Shown piece after piece: positions 1 through 7,247 of a DNA stretch of 11,495 bases (within the stretch, counting starts at the first letter, position 1; the number at the start of each line of letters is the position of its first letter). Origin of the DNA: a bacterium (GTDB lineage: Bacteria; Spirochaetota; UBA4802; UBA5550). The position numbers and the translations under genes were made by a program. Where the stretch lies: NCBI GenBank assembly GCA_024224995.1, contig JAAENB010001211.1, positions 1-11,495 on the forward strand, read 5' to 3'. A model generated the notes under the pieces. It saw nothing but the letters and a program-made list of their open reading frames with translations, was not told where the DNA came from and made no database searches.

Positions 1-18
1 GTATTGCGAGCTGCATCT

Positions 19-104
19 GGCCTGGAAGTATCCCTCTTCTAAATGTGAGGACTGTTTGAGCGGAGCGAGTTCCGCAGCATTTAGAAGAGGGATGCTTCCA
101 GGCC
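19..104. repeat. Long intergenic hairpin with 27-bp stem
   Basis: The arms at 19-45 and 78-104 are reverse complements at 26 of 27 positions; the one exception (T29 opposite G94) would still pair as a G-U wobble in RNA. The 32-nt loop holds a smaller hairpin, GCGGA (60-64) with TCCGC (71-75). The loop text around CTGTTTGAGC and GCGAGTT resembles, from memory, intergenic repeats seen in several Gram-negative genomes; this was not checked. No T-run follows the stem, so a simple intrinsic terminator is unlikely. It could be a small non-autonomous element or an RNA structure at the end of an upstream transcript outside the window. Confidence 0.8.
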
Positions 105-132
105 CGCTCACAAGCAAAATTAAGTTTCTTGA

Positions 133-341
133 GAGTGCGGACCCTGCGAAGCCGGGAAAAAACAGGTCAGAAACTGTGTCGATACCAGGGTCAATTTTGC
201 GAAGATGCTCCGGGAAAGGGTGCGACTCCTGCGAGGGGATTCGGTACGCGAACGGGCACGGCGTGCCGTGCCCTCACGGTGTTTATTTGGGATTCCACCT
301 CTGGTGTTGACCCGGGACAACATCTTCGGAAACAAGCCCGT
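133..341 (+). repeat. Composite intergenic repeat, copy A (upstream of polA)
   Basis: This GC-rich block has no convincing reading frame. It shares ordered segments with a second block downstream of polA: GAGTGCGGACCC (133-144), GCCGGGAAAAA (from 151), GAAACTGTG (170-178), GGTGTTGACCCGGGACAA (303-320) and ATCTTCGG followed by AACA and GCCCGT (322-341). The order and orientation are the same in both blocks. Between the shared pieces copy A has a perfect 9-bp stem with a 2-nt loop at 254-273 (GGGCACGGC / GCCGTGCCC). In copy A the last two shared segments are separated by one base, whereas in the downstream block 72 bases of a REP-like unit lie between them. The 5' boundary is uncertain. Function unknown; a mobile non-coding element is the simplest reading. 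Confidence 0.6.
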
Positions 342-367
342 AGAGGCGCAGCATAAACGTTTTACTG

Positions 368-394
368 TTGACATACTATCCCCGTCAATATTAA
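368..394 (+). promoter_or_regulatory. Candidate polA promoter with dyad
   Basis: A perfect -35 TTGACA lies at 368-373. The best -10 candidate is TATTAA at 389-394 (4 of 6 to consensus) after a short 15-bp spacer, so the -10 is the weak part. The spacer is bracketed by an inverted repeat, TTGAC (368-372) and GTCAA (384-388), which could be an operator or chance. It sits 43 bases before the polA start. Confidence 0.4.
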
Positions 395-437
395 TTATCA
401 ACACACCAAAACAATATAGAAGAGAACAGGAAAAACA

Positions 438-3158
438 ATGGCTACAAAAAAGGCAAAAAAACTATATATAATAGACGGGCACGCCCTGTGTTACCGGGCA
501 TACTACGCGTTTCAAAATAATCCGCTCATAAACTCACAGGGCTTGAATACATCGGCCATATTCGGATTCGCGCGAATGTTCTTTAAGCTCATAGAAGATC
601 AGAAACCCGATTACCTGGTAGTAGCATTCGACCCGCCAACAAAATCGTTCAGGTTCGACATTTATCCGGAGTACAAAGCCAATCGCAAGAAAATGCCGGA
701 AGACCTGAAAGTGCAGATTGAAGAGATCAAGAACATGGTGGACGCGCTGGGAATACAAAAGCTGGAAGTGGACAATTACGAAGCCGACGATGTTCTGGGG
801 ACCGTAGCGAAAAAATACGGAACAAAAGAACTCACGGTAATGCTGGTAACGGGAGACAAGGACGCGTATCAGCTGGTAAACAACCATGTGCAGATATATG
901 CCAATAAAAAAGGGATATCGGAACATGTATTGTATGATATCAAAGGTATTGAAGAAAAACTTGGGCTAAAGCCGGAGCAGGTCATTGACTATATGGCTCT
1001 AATGGGAGATTCTTCCGATAATGTCCCTGGCGTAAAGGGCATAGGAGAGAAGTCGGCAGTAAAGCTCATATCAGAGTATGGCAGCCTGGAAAAGCTGTAT
1101 GAAAATATCGACAAATTAAAGGGGAAGCAGAAAGAGCTGCTGGAAAACGGAAAGGAGATGGCCCTGCTCAGCAAGGAGCTGGTAACCATAAAAACCGATG
1201 TACCGATAGAACTGGACGTAAAAAAACTCACGGGGCCGGAAATTCAAACAGAGGCAGCCAGGGAGTTCTTCAGATCTCTGGAAATGAATTCAATAATCAG
1301 GGATTATTTGGGCGGAGATGCAGATGAGCCGAAAGAAGAGACTCATGAAACAATAGAAACAGATTATAAAATAATCCGGACCGAAAAAGAGATGAAAGCC
1401 CTGGTAACTGCCATAAAGAAAAAAGGTGAGATAGCAATAGATACGGAAACAACATCAATCTCACCGGTAAAGGCAGACCTGGTAGGGATATCAATCAGCA
1501 TAAAAGAGAAAGCAGGCTATTATATCCCCCTGGCAAGCAAGGGTCTCTTTAGTGAAGACTACCTGGACAGGGAGATATCCCTGGAACTCATAAAACCGGT
1601 AATTGAAGACCCGGAGATTAAAAAAATCGGTCAGAACATAAAATATGACTTTATAGTGTTCAGGAACGCTGGAATAGAAATGCAGGGCATCTATTTCGAT
1701 ACCATGGTAGCATCGTACGTGCTCACTCCCACGGACCGGCGGCACAACCTGGATGACCTGGCAATAAAATACCTGAATTATAAAACGATCAAATTTAAGG
1801 AGATAGTGGGAACCGGGAAAAACGTCATCCCAATAACCGAAGTACCGCTGCAAGACCTGGCAGTTTACGCCATAGAGGACACGGATATAACCTACCAGCT
1901 TTATACAATATTTAAAAAAGACCTGGACACGGAAAAGCTGGGAAAACTGTTTTTTGAAGTAGAAATGCCGCTGGTAACGATCCTGGCCGATATGGAATAT
2001 GCCGGGGTAAAGATCAGTCACAAGCACTTTGAGCAATTGAGCAAGCTGAATGAAGGAAAACTGAATGAGGTAATAGAAAAAATATACGCGGAAGCAGGAG
2101 ACACTTTTAATATCAATTCAACAAAGGAGCTGTCGGAAATTCTGTTTACCAGGCTGGGACTGAAGCCCCAGAAAAAGACCAAAACAGGCTATTCAACGGA
2201 TATAACCGTACTTGAAGCGTTAAGAAAAGATCACCCAATAATTGACCACCTCATATTATACCGGACACTGAGCAAGCTAAAAAGCACCTATATAGATACT
2301 CTGCCAAAGCTGGTATATACCAAAACCGACCGGATTCACGCGTCGTACAACCAGACAGTGGCAGTAACAGGCAGGCTTTCATCATCGGATCCGAATCTGC
2401 AAAACATACCAATACGGGACGACATGGGAAAGGAGATCCGGAAAGGGTTTGTACCGGAAAAGGATTTCCAGCTTATGTCAGCAGATTATTCCCAGATAGA
2501 GCTCCGCCTAACGGCACATTACTCAAATGATTCGAGTCTCATACAGGCATTCAAAGAAGGGACCGATATTCATAACCTCACAGCCTCATCGGTATTTGGC
2601 GTATCAATGGATGAGGTCACATCGGACATGAGACGGCAGTCGAAAATTATAAATTTCGCGACAATATACGGAGTATCGCCGTATGGACTGTCACAACAGG
2701 CGGAAATAGACATAAAAGAAGCGGCAGAGTTTATAAAGAAATACTTTGAGACCTATCCCGGAGTAAAAGAATACATCGATACGACTATCGAATTTGCCGG
2801 GGAGCATGGCTATGTAACAACCATGCTGGGAAGAAAAAGAAAGATACCGGAAATCAAAAGCGACAGCCGCCTCAGAAGAGAAGGAGCCGAACGAACAGCT
2901 ATCAACACCCCCATACAGGGCACTTCAGCAGATATGATCAAACTGGCAATGATAGCCATTAAGCAGGAGATGGACAAACAGCAATATAAGTCAAAAATGA
3001 TAATGCAGGTACACGATGAACTGGTTTTTGAGGTTCATAAAGACGAAAAGGATACAATAGAGGCCCTGGTAAAAGAAAAGATGGAAAAAGCCCTGGAACT
3101 CTCGATCCCTGTTATTGTAGATATTGGCTGGGGCAGCAACTGGGAAGAAGCACATTAA
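438..3158 (+). CDS. polA: DNA polymerase I (5' nuclease, 3'-5' exonuclease and polymerase)
   Basis: This 906-residue protein is the full-length repair and Okazaki-fragment polymerase, close to the family's usual size. Residues 1 to about 290 are the 5' nuclease (FDPPTKSFR near 64-72, DNYEADD at 112-118, VTGDKD at 137-142, GDSSDNVPGVKGIG at 190-203). Residues about 310-500 are a proofreading exonuclease that looks active: D335 and E337 in IDTET, D404 in NIKYD, and Y477 with D481 in YAIED. The polymerase domain has motif A (D683 in SADYSQIELR), motif B (K736, F740 and Y744 in RRQSKIINFATIYG) and motif C (H859, D860, E861 in QVHDE). The F at 740 is the usual residue of bacterial Pol I at the sugar-sensing position. 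AGG at 428-430, seven bases before ATG 438, is a modest ribosome binding site. The flanks on both sides are repeat-rich. Nothing suggests a broken gene. Confidence 0.98.
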   Translation: MATKKAKKLYIIDGHALCYRAYYAFQNNPLINSQGLNTSAIFGFARMFFKLIEDQKPDYLVVAFDPPTKSFRFDIYPEYKANRKKMPEDLKVQIEEIKNMVDALGIQKLEVDNYEADDVLGTVAKKYGTKELTVMLVTGDKDAYQLVNNHVQIYANKKGISEHVLYDIKGIEEKLGLKPEQVIDYMALMGDSSDNVPGVKGIGEKSAVKLISEYGSLEKLYENIDKLKGKQKELLENGKEMALLSKELVTIKTDVPIELDVKKLTGPEIQTEAAREFFRSLEMNSIIRDYLGGDADEPKEETHETIETDYKIIRTEKEMKALVTAIKKKGEIAIDTETTSISPVKADLVGISISIKEKAGYYIPLASKGLFSEDYLDREISLELIKPVIEDPEIKKIGQNIKYDFIVFRNAGIEMQGIYFDTMVASYVLTPTDRRHNLDDLAIKYLNYKTIKFKEIVGTGKNVIPITEVPLQDLAVYAIEDTDITYQLYTIFKKDLDTEKLGKLFFEVEMPLVTILADMEYAGVKISHKHFEQLSKLNEGKLNEVIEKIYAEAGDTFNINSTKELSEILFTRLGLKPQKKTKTGYSTDITVLEALRKDHPIIDHLILYRTLSKLKSTYIDTLPKLVYTKTDRIHASYNQTVAVTGRLSSSDPNLQNIPIRDDMGKEIRKGFVPEKDFQLMSADYSQIELRLTAHYSNDSSLIQAFKEGTDIHNLTASSVFGVSMDEVTSDMRRQSKIINFATIYGVSPYGLSQQAEIDIKEAAEFIKKYFETYPGVKEYIDTTIEFAGEHGYVTTMLGRKRKIPEIKSDSRLRREGAERTAINTPIQGTSADMIKLAMIAIKQEMDKQQYKSKMIMQVHDELVFEVHKDEKDTIEALVKEKMEKALELSIPVIVDIGWGSNWEEAH

Positions 3159-3252
3159 AAAACAGTTCGAGGTTCCAGGTTCGAGGTTCGAAGTTATACA
3201 AACCAGGATCTATGTAAAACCAGGGTTCCGAAAATCAAATGTATTATATTAT

Positions 3253-3575
3253 GAGTGCGGACCCGGGTCTTCGGCTCCGCTCAGACACCGGATGGCCGGG
3301 AAAAATACGGAAGAAACTGTGGTTTACAATGGGCCAATTCCATCGGGGATTTAGACCGGGGTTCTGTTCTGCTCCCGGGGTTAAAAACCCCGGGCTACAT
3401 GACGATGCCCCGCTGGGGCATTATTGCAATGGGCTTGAATCGTATAATAGGTATGGATATTTGCAGGTGTTGACCCGGGACAAAACCACCCCAGAGGGGT
3501 GACGTCATGTAGCTCGGGGTTTCAACCCCGTGGACAGAGCAGAGCCCCGGATAAAATCTTCGGGAACAGGCCCGT
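3253..3575 (+). repeat. Composite intergenic repeat, copy B (downstream of polA)
   Basis: This is the second copy of the block found at 133-341, in the same orientation. Shared pieces in order are GAGTGCGGACCC (3253-3264), GCCGGGAAAAA (from 3295), GAAACTGTG (3313-3321), GGTGTTGACCCGGGACAA (3466-3483) and ATCTTCGGGAACAGGCCCGT (3556-3575; copy A differs at two bases). It is about 114 bases longer than copy A, mostly because REP-like units lie inside it. The two copies bracket polA as direct repeats and are therefore possible recombination sites, although their identity is patchy. Confidence 0.6.
3356..3550. repeat. Inverted pair of REP-like double-hairpin units
   Basis: The left unit (3356-3421) and right unit (3487-3550) are imperfect reverse complements over about 65 nt, including an almost exact core, GCTACATGACG on the left and CGTCATGTAGC on the right. 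Each unit contains two hairpins. On the left they are a 9-bp stem with AAA loop (3374-3394) and a 7-bp stem with GCT loop (3405-3421). On the right they are a 6-bp stem with AGA loop (3487-3501) and a 7-bp stem with TC loop (3515-3530). Paired inverted units with GC-rich stems are the architecture of REP/BIME elements, which are mobilised in trans by RAYT (IS200-like) transposases. No such transposase is in this window, so assignment to that class is inference. Confidence 0.65.
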
Positions 3576-3667
3576 TTTAAATTTTAGTTTCTTAAGAGAT
3601 CATCGCGGCAAGAAGTTCGTAAATAAAAAACCTCGAACCTCGAACTTCGAACCTCGAACTATAACAC

Positions 3668-3684
3668 GAAGGGTTATACTTATG
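3668..3684 (+). promoter_or_regulatory. Ribosome binding site fixing the phosphoesterase start
   Basis: GAAGGG at 3668-3673 lies eight bases before ATG 3682, a good Shine-Dalgarno sequence. The same frame is open further upstream to an ATG at 3499, but those 61 codons are translated from REP-like and TTCGAGGT repeat DNA. The catalytic DTH motif begins at residue 8 from ATG 3682, as expected for this fold. Confidence 0.8.
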
Positions 3685-5061
3685 CGTCTGGCAATTATAT
3701 CCGACACACACCTGGGCGACTCAATGTCCATACTCTTTTACCGGGACGGGGACGGGGCCATACAGGAAGGCCCGGGGTATGTAAACTTTCAAGAAAAGAT
3801 CAGGGCTTTTGCGGGGAAAAAAGAGCTCGATTACCTGGTATTGCTTGGCGATATACTTGATTTTTCAATCACCAGTTACGAACAGGCGTACTCAATCGGG
3901 AAAGCGTTTTTTGCCCGGTTAAAAAAAGACAAAATAGCCAGGGAGATAATATATATCCCGGGGAACCATGATTTCGCGCTCTGGCACACAGTGGAGCACC
4001 AGGTAAACACCATAAACCGGATCAAAAAAGGAAAAGATCCGCGGCCCTTTAAAATGTCGTTGCCCGGCATAATCGACGACCGGGAAGAGAGCCAAAAGAC
4101 CGGCCTCACCCTGCCCGGAGTCACAGTGCGGAAAACCAGGAAAGGGGGCTCATCGCACCCAAAATACGGCGGCCTGTTCCTGGATAATATCACCAGCCCG
4201 CACACCCCATTCAATTTTGTTTATCCAAATTTATACATCATTGATGATACCGGCAGTATCCTCATAACTCACGGGCAGTACCTGGAAGGATTCTGGACAA
4301 TTATAGGGGAGCGGGTAATGAAGATAGTCCGGAAAGACCTGAAGGACAATAAGGGGAAAAGCATAAGCCCTGACACGCTCACGCTCAAGGAAATGACAGC
4401 GCTCAACTTCCCCCAATGCGAATTTGCTTCTTCAGGAATAGGCCAGTCCGGGCCATTAACCGGAGCCATCCAGGAGGTAATGCACCAGGTAAAAGATAAA
4501 GATTTTAAAAAGGTAAAAGTATACCTGGACAGGATATATAATGAAATCAATCTCCTGCAGGATATCCTGGGCAAATCGATGAGAAAATTCAGCCGATTCG
4601 CGGGATACCTGGGCTCCTTTTTGGGTTATATACTCGATTTTTTTATAGAAAAAATCTTTTACCCCGTGGGAAAAAAATGGATACTGGGCATACTTTCAAG
4701 GGCCGATGACACCCGTTACAGTAAGGTCTTTCTCACGCAGGAGAAAGTACGGGAACGGTTTTTAAACTTCTTTACAGCAACAGCAAACGAAATTTATCAA
4801 TTAAACGAGTATGGGCATCACATCCCTATTCCCTCAAAAATGATATTTGGTCATACACACCAGCCCATCCCCTGGGGGTCTGAAGAAGCAAAGATCAATC
4901 CTCCGCAGCTCTCAGGAGAGACCCTGTATATGTATAATACAGGGGGCTGGCTCAACAAGAAAAACAGCGCCGGGAAACTGGAATTTGGCGGAGCAGAGAT
5001 ATTTTTCTACGAAACCGGAAAAGGCTTCACATCGGTATCAATAGACCACCAGCCTGAGTAA
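3682..5061 (+). CDS. Calcineurin-type metallophosphoesterase with large insertion
   Basis: This 459-residue protein has the five conserved blocks of the two-metal calcineurin-like phosphoesterase fold: D8 and H10 (SDTHLGD), D57 (LLGDILD), N95-H96-D97 (PGNHD), H197 (ITHGQY) and H391/H393 (FGHTHQP). It should hydrolyse a phosphomonoester or phosphodiester; the substrate cannot be read from sequence. There is no signal peptide. About 190 residues separate H197 from GHTH, far more than in compact members. This insert contains a predicted helical stretch (about 262-300) and a strongly hydrophobic, aromatic segment (about 308-338), which could dock on a membrane or cap the active site. LpxH/YkuE-like membrane-surface enzymes are one analogy, but no family was recognised. 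It lies 523 bases after polA, beyond the repeats; no promoter of its own is obvious, so read-through from polA is possible. Confidence 0.88.
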   Translation: MRLAIISDTHLGDSMSILFYRDGDGAIQEGPGYVNFQEKIRAFAGKKELDYLVLLGDILDFSITSYEQAYSIGKAFFARLKKDKIAREIIYIPGNHDFALWHTVEHQVNTINRIKKGKDPRPFKMSLPGIIDDREESQKTGLTLPGVTVRKTRKGGSSHPKYGGLFLDNITSPHTPFNFVYPNLYIIDDTGSILITHGQYLEGFWTIIGERVMKIVRKDLKDNKGKSISPDTLTLKEMTALNFPQCEFASSGIGQSGPLTGAIQEVMHQVKDKDFKKVKVYLDRIYNEINLLQDILGKSMRKFSRFAGYLGSFLGYILDFFIEKIFYPVGKKWILGILSRADDTRYSKVFLTQEKVRERFLNFFTATANEIYQLNEYGHHIPIPSKMIFGHTHQPIPWGSEEAKINPPQLSGETLYMYNTGGWLNKKNSAGKLEFGGAEIFFYETGKGFTSVSIDHQPE

Positions 5062-5089
5062 AAAAAAACAAAAGCCCGGGTAATAATTA

Positions 5090-5119
5090 TTGACATTTTC
5101 CTATTTTGACGTTTATACT
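5090..5119 (+). promoter_or_regulatory. Strong sigma70-type promoter, probably giving a leaderless mRNA
   Basis: TTGACA (5090-5095) and TATACT (5114-5119, 5 of 6 to consensus) are separated by 18 bp. Transcription would start about 6-8 bases after the -10, at roughly 5125-5127, while the gene's ATG is at 5128. No Shine-Dalgarno sequence lies between. A second TTGAC at 5106-5110 is too close to the -10 to serve as its -35. Confidence 0.65.
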
Positions 5120-5127
5120 ATGATATT

Positions 5128-6897
5128 ATGGCAATTGATGAATACCTGAAAGAGGAAAAAACCAGGAAAATCCTTGTAATTGACGATAGCAAGCTAAGCC
5201 GGGCAATTATAAAAAAAACCCTGACACAGCTGAATATGCAGATTACCGAGGCAGAAGACGGAGTCGAGGGTCTGGAAGCTCTAAACAGTGACAGTTTCGA
5301 CCTGGTACTGGTGGATATAATTATGCCCAGGCTCGACGGTTTCGGCTTTCTGGATAAATTCAAAGAAGTAGTACAGGACGACTTTATCCCTGTAATCCTC
5401 ATGACCGGGTCCGATGACCTGGATTCAAAAATAAAAAGCCTCAGGTCCGGGGCCGATGATTTTTTAAGAAAACCGCTTCATGAAAAAGAGCTCACAGCCC
5501 GGGTAATTTCTCTTTTACGGCTTAAAAACGCGCATACCGAACTCAGCAACACTCTCAAAGAGGTACAGGAGCTTAAACAACAGCAGGATGGCGATTATTT
5601 TCTAACCAGTCTTCTTCTTGAACCCCTGGGCGGCAACCACGCCATAAGTGATGAAGTCTCTGTTGATTTCCTGATAAAAGAAAAAAAGGAGTTCCAATTT
5701 AGAAAATGGAAAAAAGAAATAGGGGGCGATATTTGCTATTCCCATAATATTACCCTGAAAGGAAAACCATACACCGTCTTTCTCAATGCCGATGCCATGG
5801 GAAAGTCAATGCAGGGAGCAGGCGGAGCCCTGGTCCTGGGCTCCGTATTCCAGGCAATAACCGACAGAACCAGGTTTGTTGGTGTTGATCAGGATCAATA
5901 CCCGGAACTATGGATAAAAAATTCTCACGGAGATCTCCAGAGAGTCTTTGAAAGCTTTGACGGTTCCATGGCCATGTCCCTGGTAATGGGGCTTATTGAT
6001 CACAGCACGGGGTTAATGTATTATATCAACGCGGAACATCCCTGGACCATTCTTTACCGGAACCAAAAAGCCACTTTTATAGAAAATGAACTCATACTCC
6101 GGAAACTGGGAGTAACGATCATGGAAGGCCCTTTTCGTGTCAAAACATACCAATTACAGCCCGGAGACGTAATCATAGCCGGATCGGACGGTAGAGACGA
6201 TATCCTGATTAGTCAGGATGAAAGCCAGGATAAACTAATGAATGAAGATGAAATGCTTTTCCTGGAACATGTAGAAAAAGGGGATGGAAGCCTGGAACAG
6301 ATTTATCAACAATTAAACAAGCTGGGAGAACTTTCCGACGACCTTTCCCTTTTAAGGATAGCCTATAAAGAAGGTCAGAGCAGTGATGATAATAAATTTT
6401 TAAAAGGGAACGAGTCCTTACTACAGGAATTAAAAAACCCGAAAAACGGCAATTTAGACAATGCTGTTCACGAACTCGAACAAATATGCATAATCGATAA
6501 ATCAAACCCGGTTTTGTTAAAAGAACTATTAAAAGTTCTCATAAACACCAAAGATTACAATAAAACACTGCTTTATATAGAAGAATATATAGATCTGCGG
6601 CCGGAGGAGACGGAGTTTATTTATATCGCGTCCTATTGCTTCAAAAAGGCGGGAGATCTAAAAAGGGCAGCAGAACTTGCCCAGCGAATAGTGTTAAGAG
6701 ACCCCGAAGAAACACGATACCTTATGCATCTCGCCAGGATCTATACGGAACAGAATAAATTCGTCAAGGCCGATATAATCTTAGACGAAGTGCTGCAGGT
6801 AAAACCGGACCACAGTAAAGCGCAGAGTCTCAAAGATTTAGTAACCGAAGAAATAAGAAAAGCAGAAGAGAAAGAAAAAAATAAAAAAAACAAGTAA
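5128..6897 (+). CDS. Receiver - SpoIIE-type PP2C phosphatase - TPR protein
   Basis: This 589-residue cytosolic protein is a response regulator whose output is a serine/threonine phosphatase. The receiver (about 13-132) is complete: D19/D20, phosphoacceptor D63 in LVDIIMP, T93 and K115. A linker with coiled-coil character (about 133-155) leads to a RsbU/SpoIIE-type PP2C domain (about 185-415). Likely metal ligands are D201 (IGGD), D222 (NADAMGKS), D354 (GSDG) and D404/D405 (SDDLSLL); the usual AGHP is AEHP here (302-305). Residues about 440-570 form TPR-like helical repeats, followed by a lysine-rich tail. Such enzymes dephosphorylate STAS-domain anti-anti-sigma factors in partner-switching pathways, and a STAS gene lies convergent five bases away. 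Activation by phosphorylation at D63 is likely but inferred. The ATG start is supported by domain position; no in-frame alternative lies before the receiver. Confidence 0.92.
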   Translation: MAIDEYLKEEKTRKILVIDDSKLSRAIIKKTLTQLNMQITEAEDGVEGLEALNSDSFDLVLVDIIMPRLDGFGFLDKFKEVVQDDFIPVILMTGSDDLDSKIKSLRSGADDFLRKPLHEKELTARVISLLRLKNAHTELSNTLKEVQELKQQQDGDYFLTSLLLEPLGGNHAISDEVSVDFLIKEKKEFQFRKWKKEIGGDICYSHNITLKGKPYTVFLNADAMGKSMQGAGGALVLGSVFQAITDRTRFVGVDQDQYPELWIKNSHGDLQRVFESFDGSMAMSLVMGLIDHSTGLMYYINAEHPWTILYRNQKATFIENELILRKLGVTIMEGPFRVKTYQLQPGDVIIAGSDGRDDILISQDESQDKLMNEDEMLFLEHVEKGDGSLEQIYQQLNKLGELSDDLSLLRIAYKEGQSSDDNKFLKGNESLLQELKNPKNGNLDNAVHELEQICIIDKSNPVLLKELLKVLINTKDYNKTLLYIEEYIDLRPEETEFIYIASYCFKKAGDLKRAAELAQRIVLRDPEETRYLMHLARIYTEQNKFVKADIILDEVLQVKPDHSKAQSLKDLVTEEIRKAEEKEKNKKNK

Positions 6898-6902
6898 CTT
6901 GA

Positions 6903-7247
6903 TCAGGCGCCGGGGAAGGAATCCAACGCCTCTTCTTCGCTATTATAAACTTTTGATTCATCAATGAGGTCAACAATATCCAGAACACTTTTAATAGTTC
7001 CGTTGATAGAACAAATTTTAAATTCTCTTCCTTCGCTAACCGCCCCATTCATGAGGGACACCATGAGCCGTACTCCAAGACTGCTAATTGACTCTACCTG
7101 TTCAAAATTAAGCAGTAAATGAATATCCGGTTTTTCGAAAATTGCGGAAATTATATTTCTATCGGCATCAGTGGAAAAAAGAGTGTCGAGCTTTCCGGAA
7201 AAATATACAATTGCGACATTATTTACTCTTTTTATTAATATCTCCAT
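6903..7247 (-). CDS. STAS-domain protein (anti-sigma factor antagonist type)
   Basis: This 114-residue protein is a single STAS domain of the SpoIIAA/RsbV type: an N-terminal beta strand (EILIKRVNNVAIVYFSG), a middle strand (HLLLNF) and the switch segment ESISSLGVR at 52-60, where S55 or S56 aligns with the phosphorylated serine. The acidic residue usually before the serine pair (DSSG) is I54 here. In partner switching the unphosphorylated form would sequester an anti-sigma or other kinase partner, and a PP2C enzyme would reset it. The convergent phosphatase gene next door is the natural candidate. The gene follows the ligase by 31 bases and is probably co-transcribed with it. The start is set by GGAGA at 7256-7252, four bases before the ATG. 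Confidence 0.88.
   Translation of the reverse strand: MEILIKRVNNVAIVYFSGKLDTLFSTDADRNIISAIFEKPDIHLLLNFEQVESISSLGVRLMVSLMNGAVSEGREFKICSINGTIKSVLDIVDLIDESKVYNSEEEALDSFPGA

Larger units (their letters stand above)
3164..3660. repeat. Intergenic block bounded by 32-nt inverted repeats of a TTCGAGGT motif
   Basis: The 523 bases between polA and the next gene contain no gene. The left arm (3164-3195) and right arm (3629-3660) are inverted copies matching at 29 of 32 positions. Each arm is made of short direct repeats of about 8 nt (TTCGAGGT and variants such as TTCGAAGT). The left arm starts five bases after the polA stop codon and the right arm ends just before the next gene's ribosome binding site. 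The interior holds copy B of the composite repeat and a REP-like inverted pair, listed separately. The arms could be termini of a non-autonomous element, or low-complexity repeats that spread independently. No target-site duplication was recognised. Confidence 0.7.

Noticed and set aside
56..471. Several short open frames in the region before polA
   Set aside because: They are translated from hairpin and composite-repeat DNA, overlap one another on both strands and lack ribosome binding sites or known motifs.
1491..2036. Minus-strand open frame of 181 codons within polA
   Set aside because: It lies wholly opposite conserved exonuclease and polymerase codons and shows no motif.
3374..3394. 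GC-rich hairpin as an intrinsic terminator of polA
   Set aside because: The stem is strong but no T-run follows on either strand, and the same hairpin type recurs within the REP-like units, which explains it better.
3164..3660. Repeats considered as a CRISPR array
   Set aside because: The units are 8-32 nt, inverted rather than direct, with no regular unique spacers and no cas genes.
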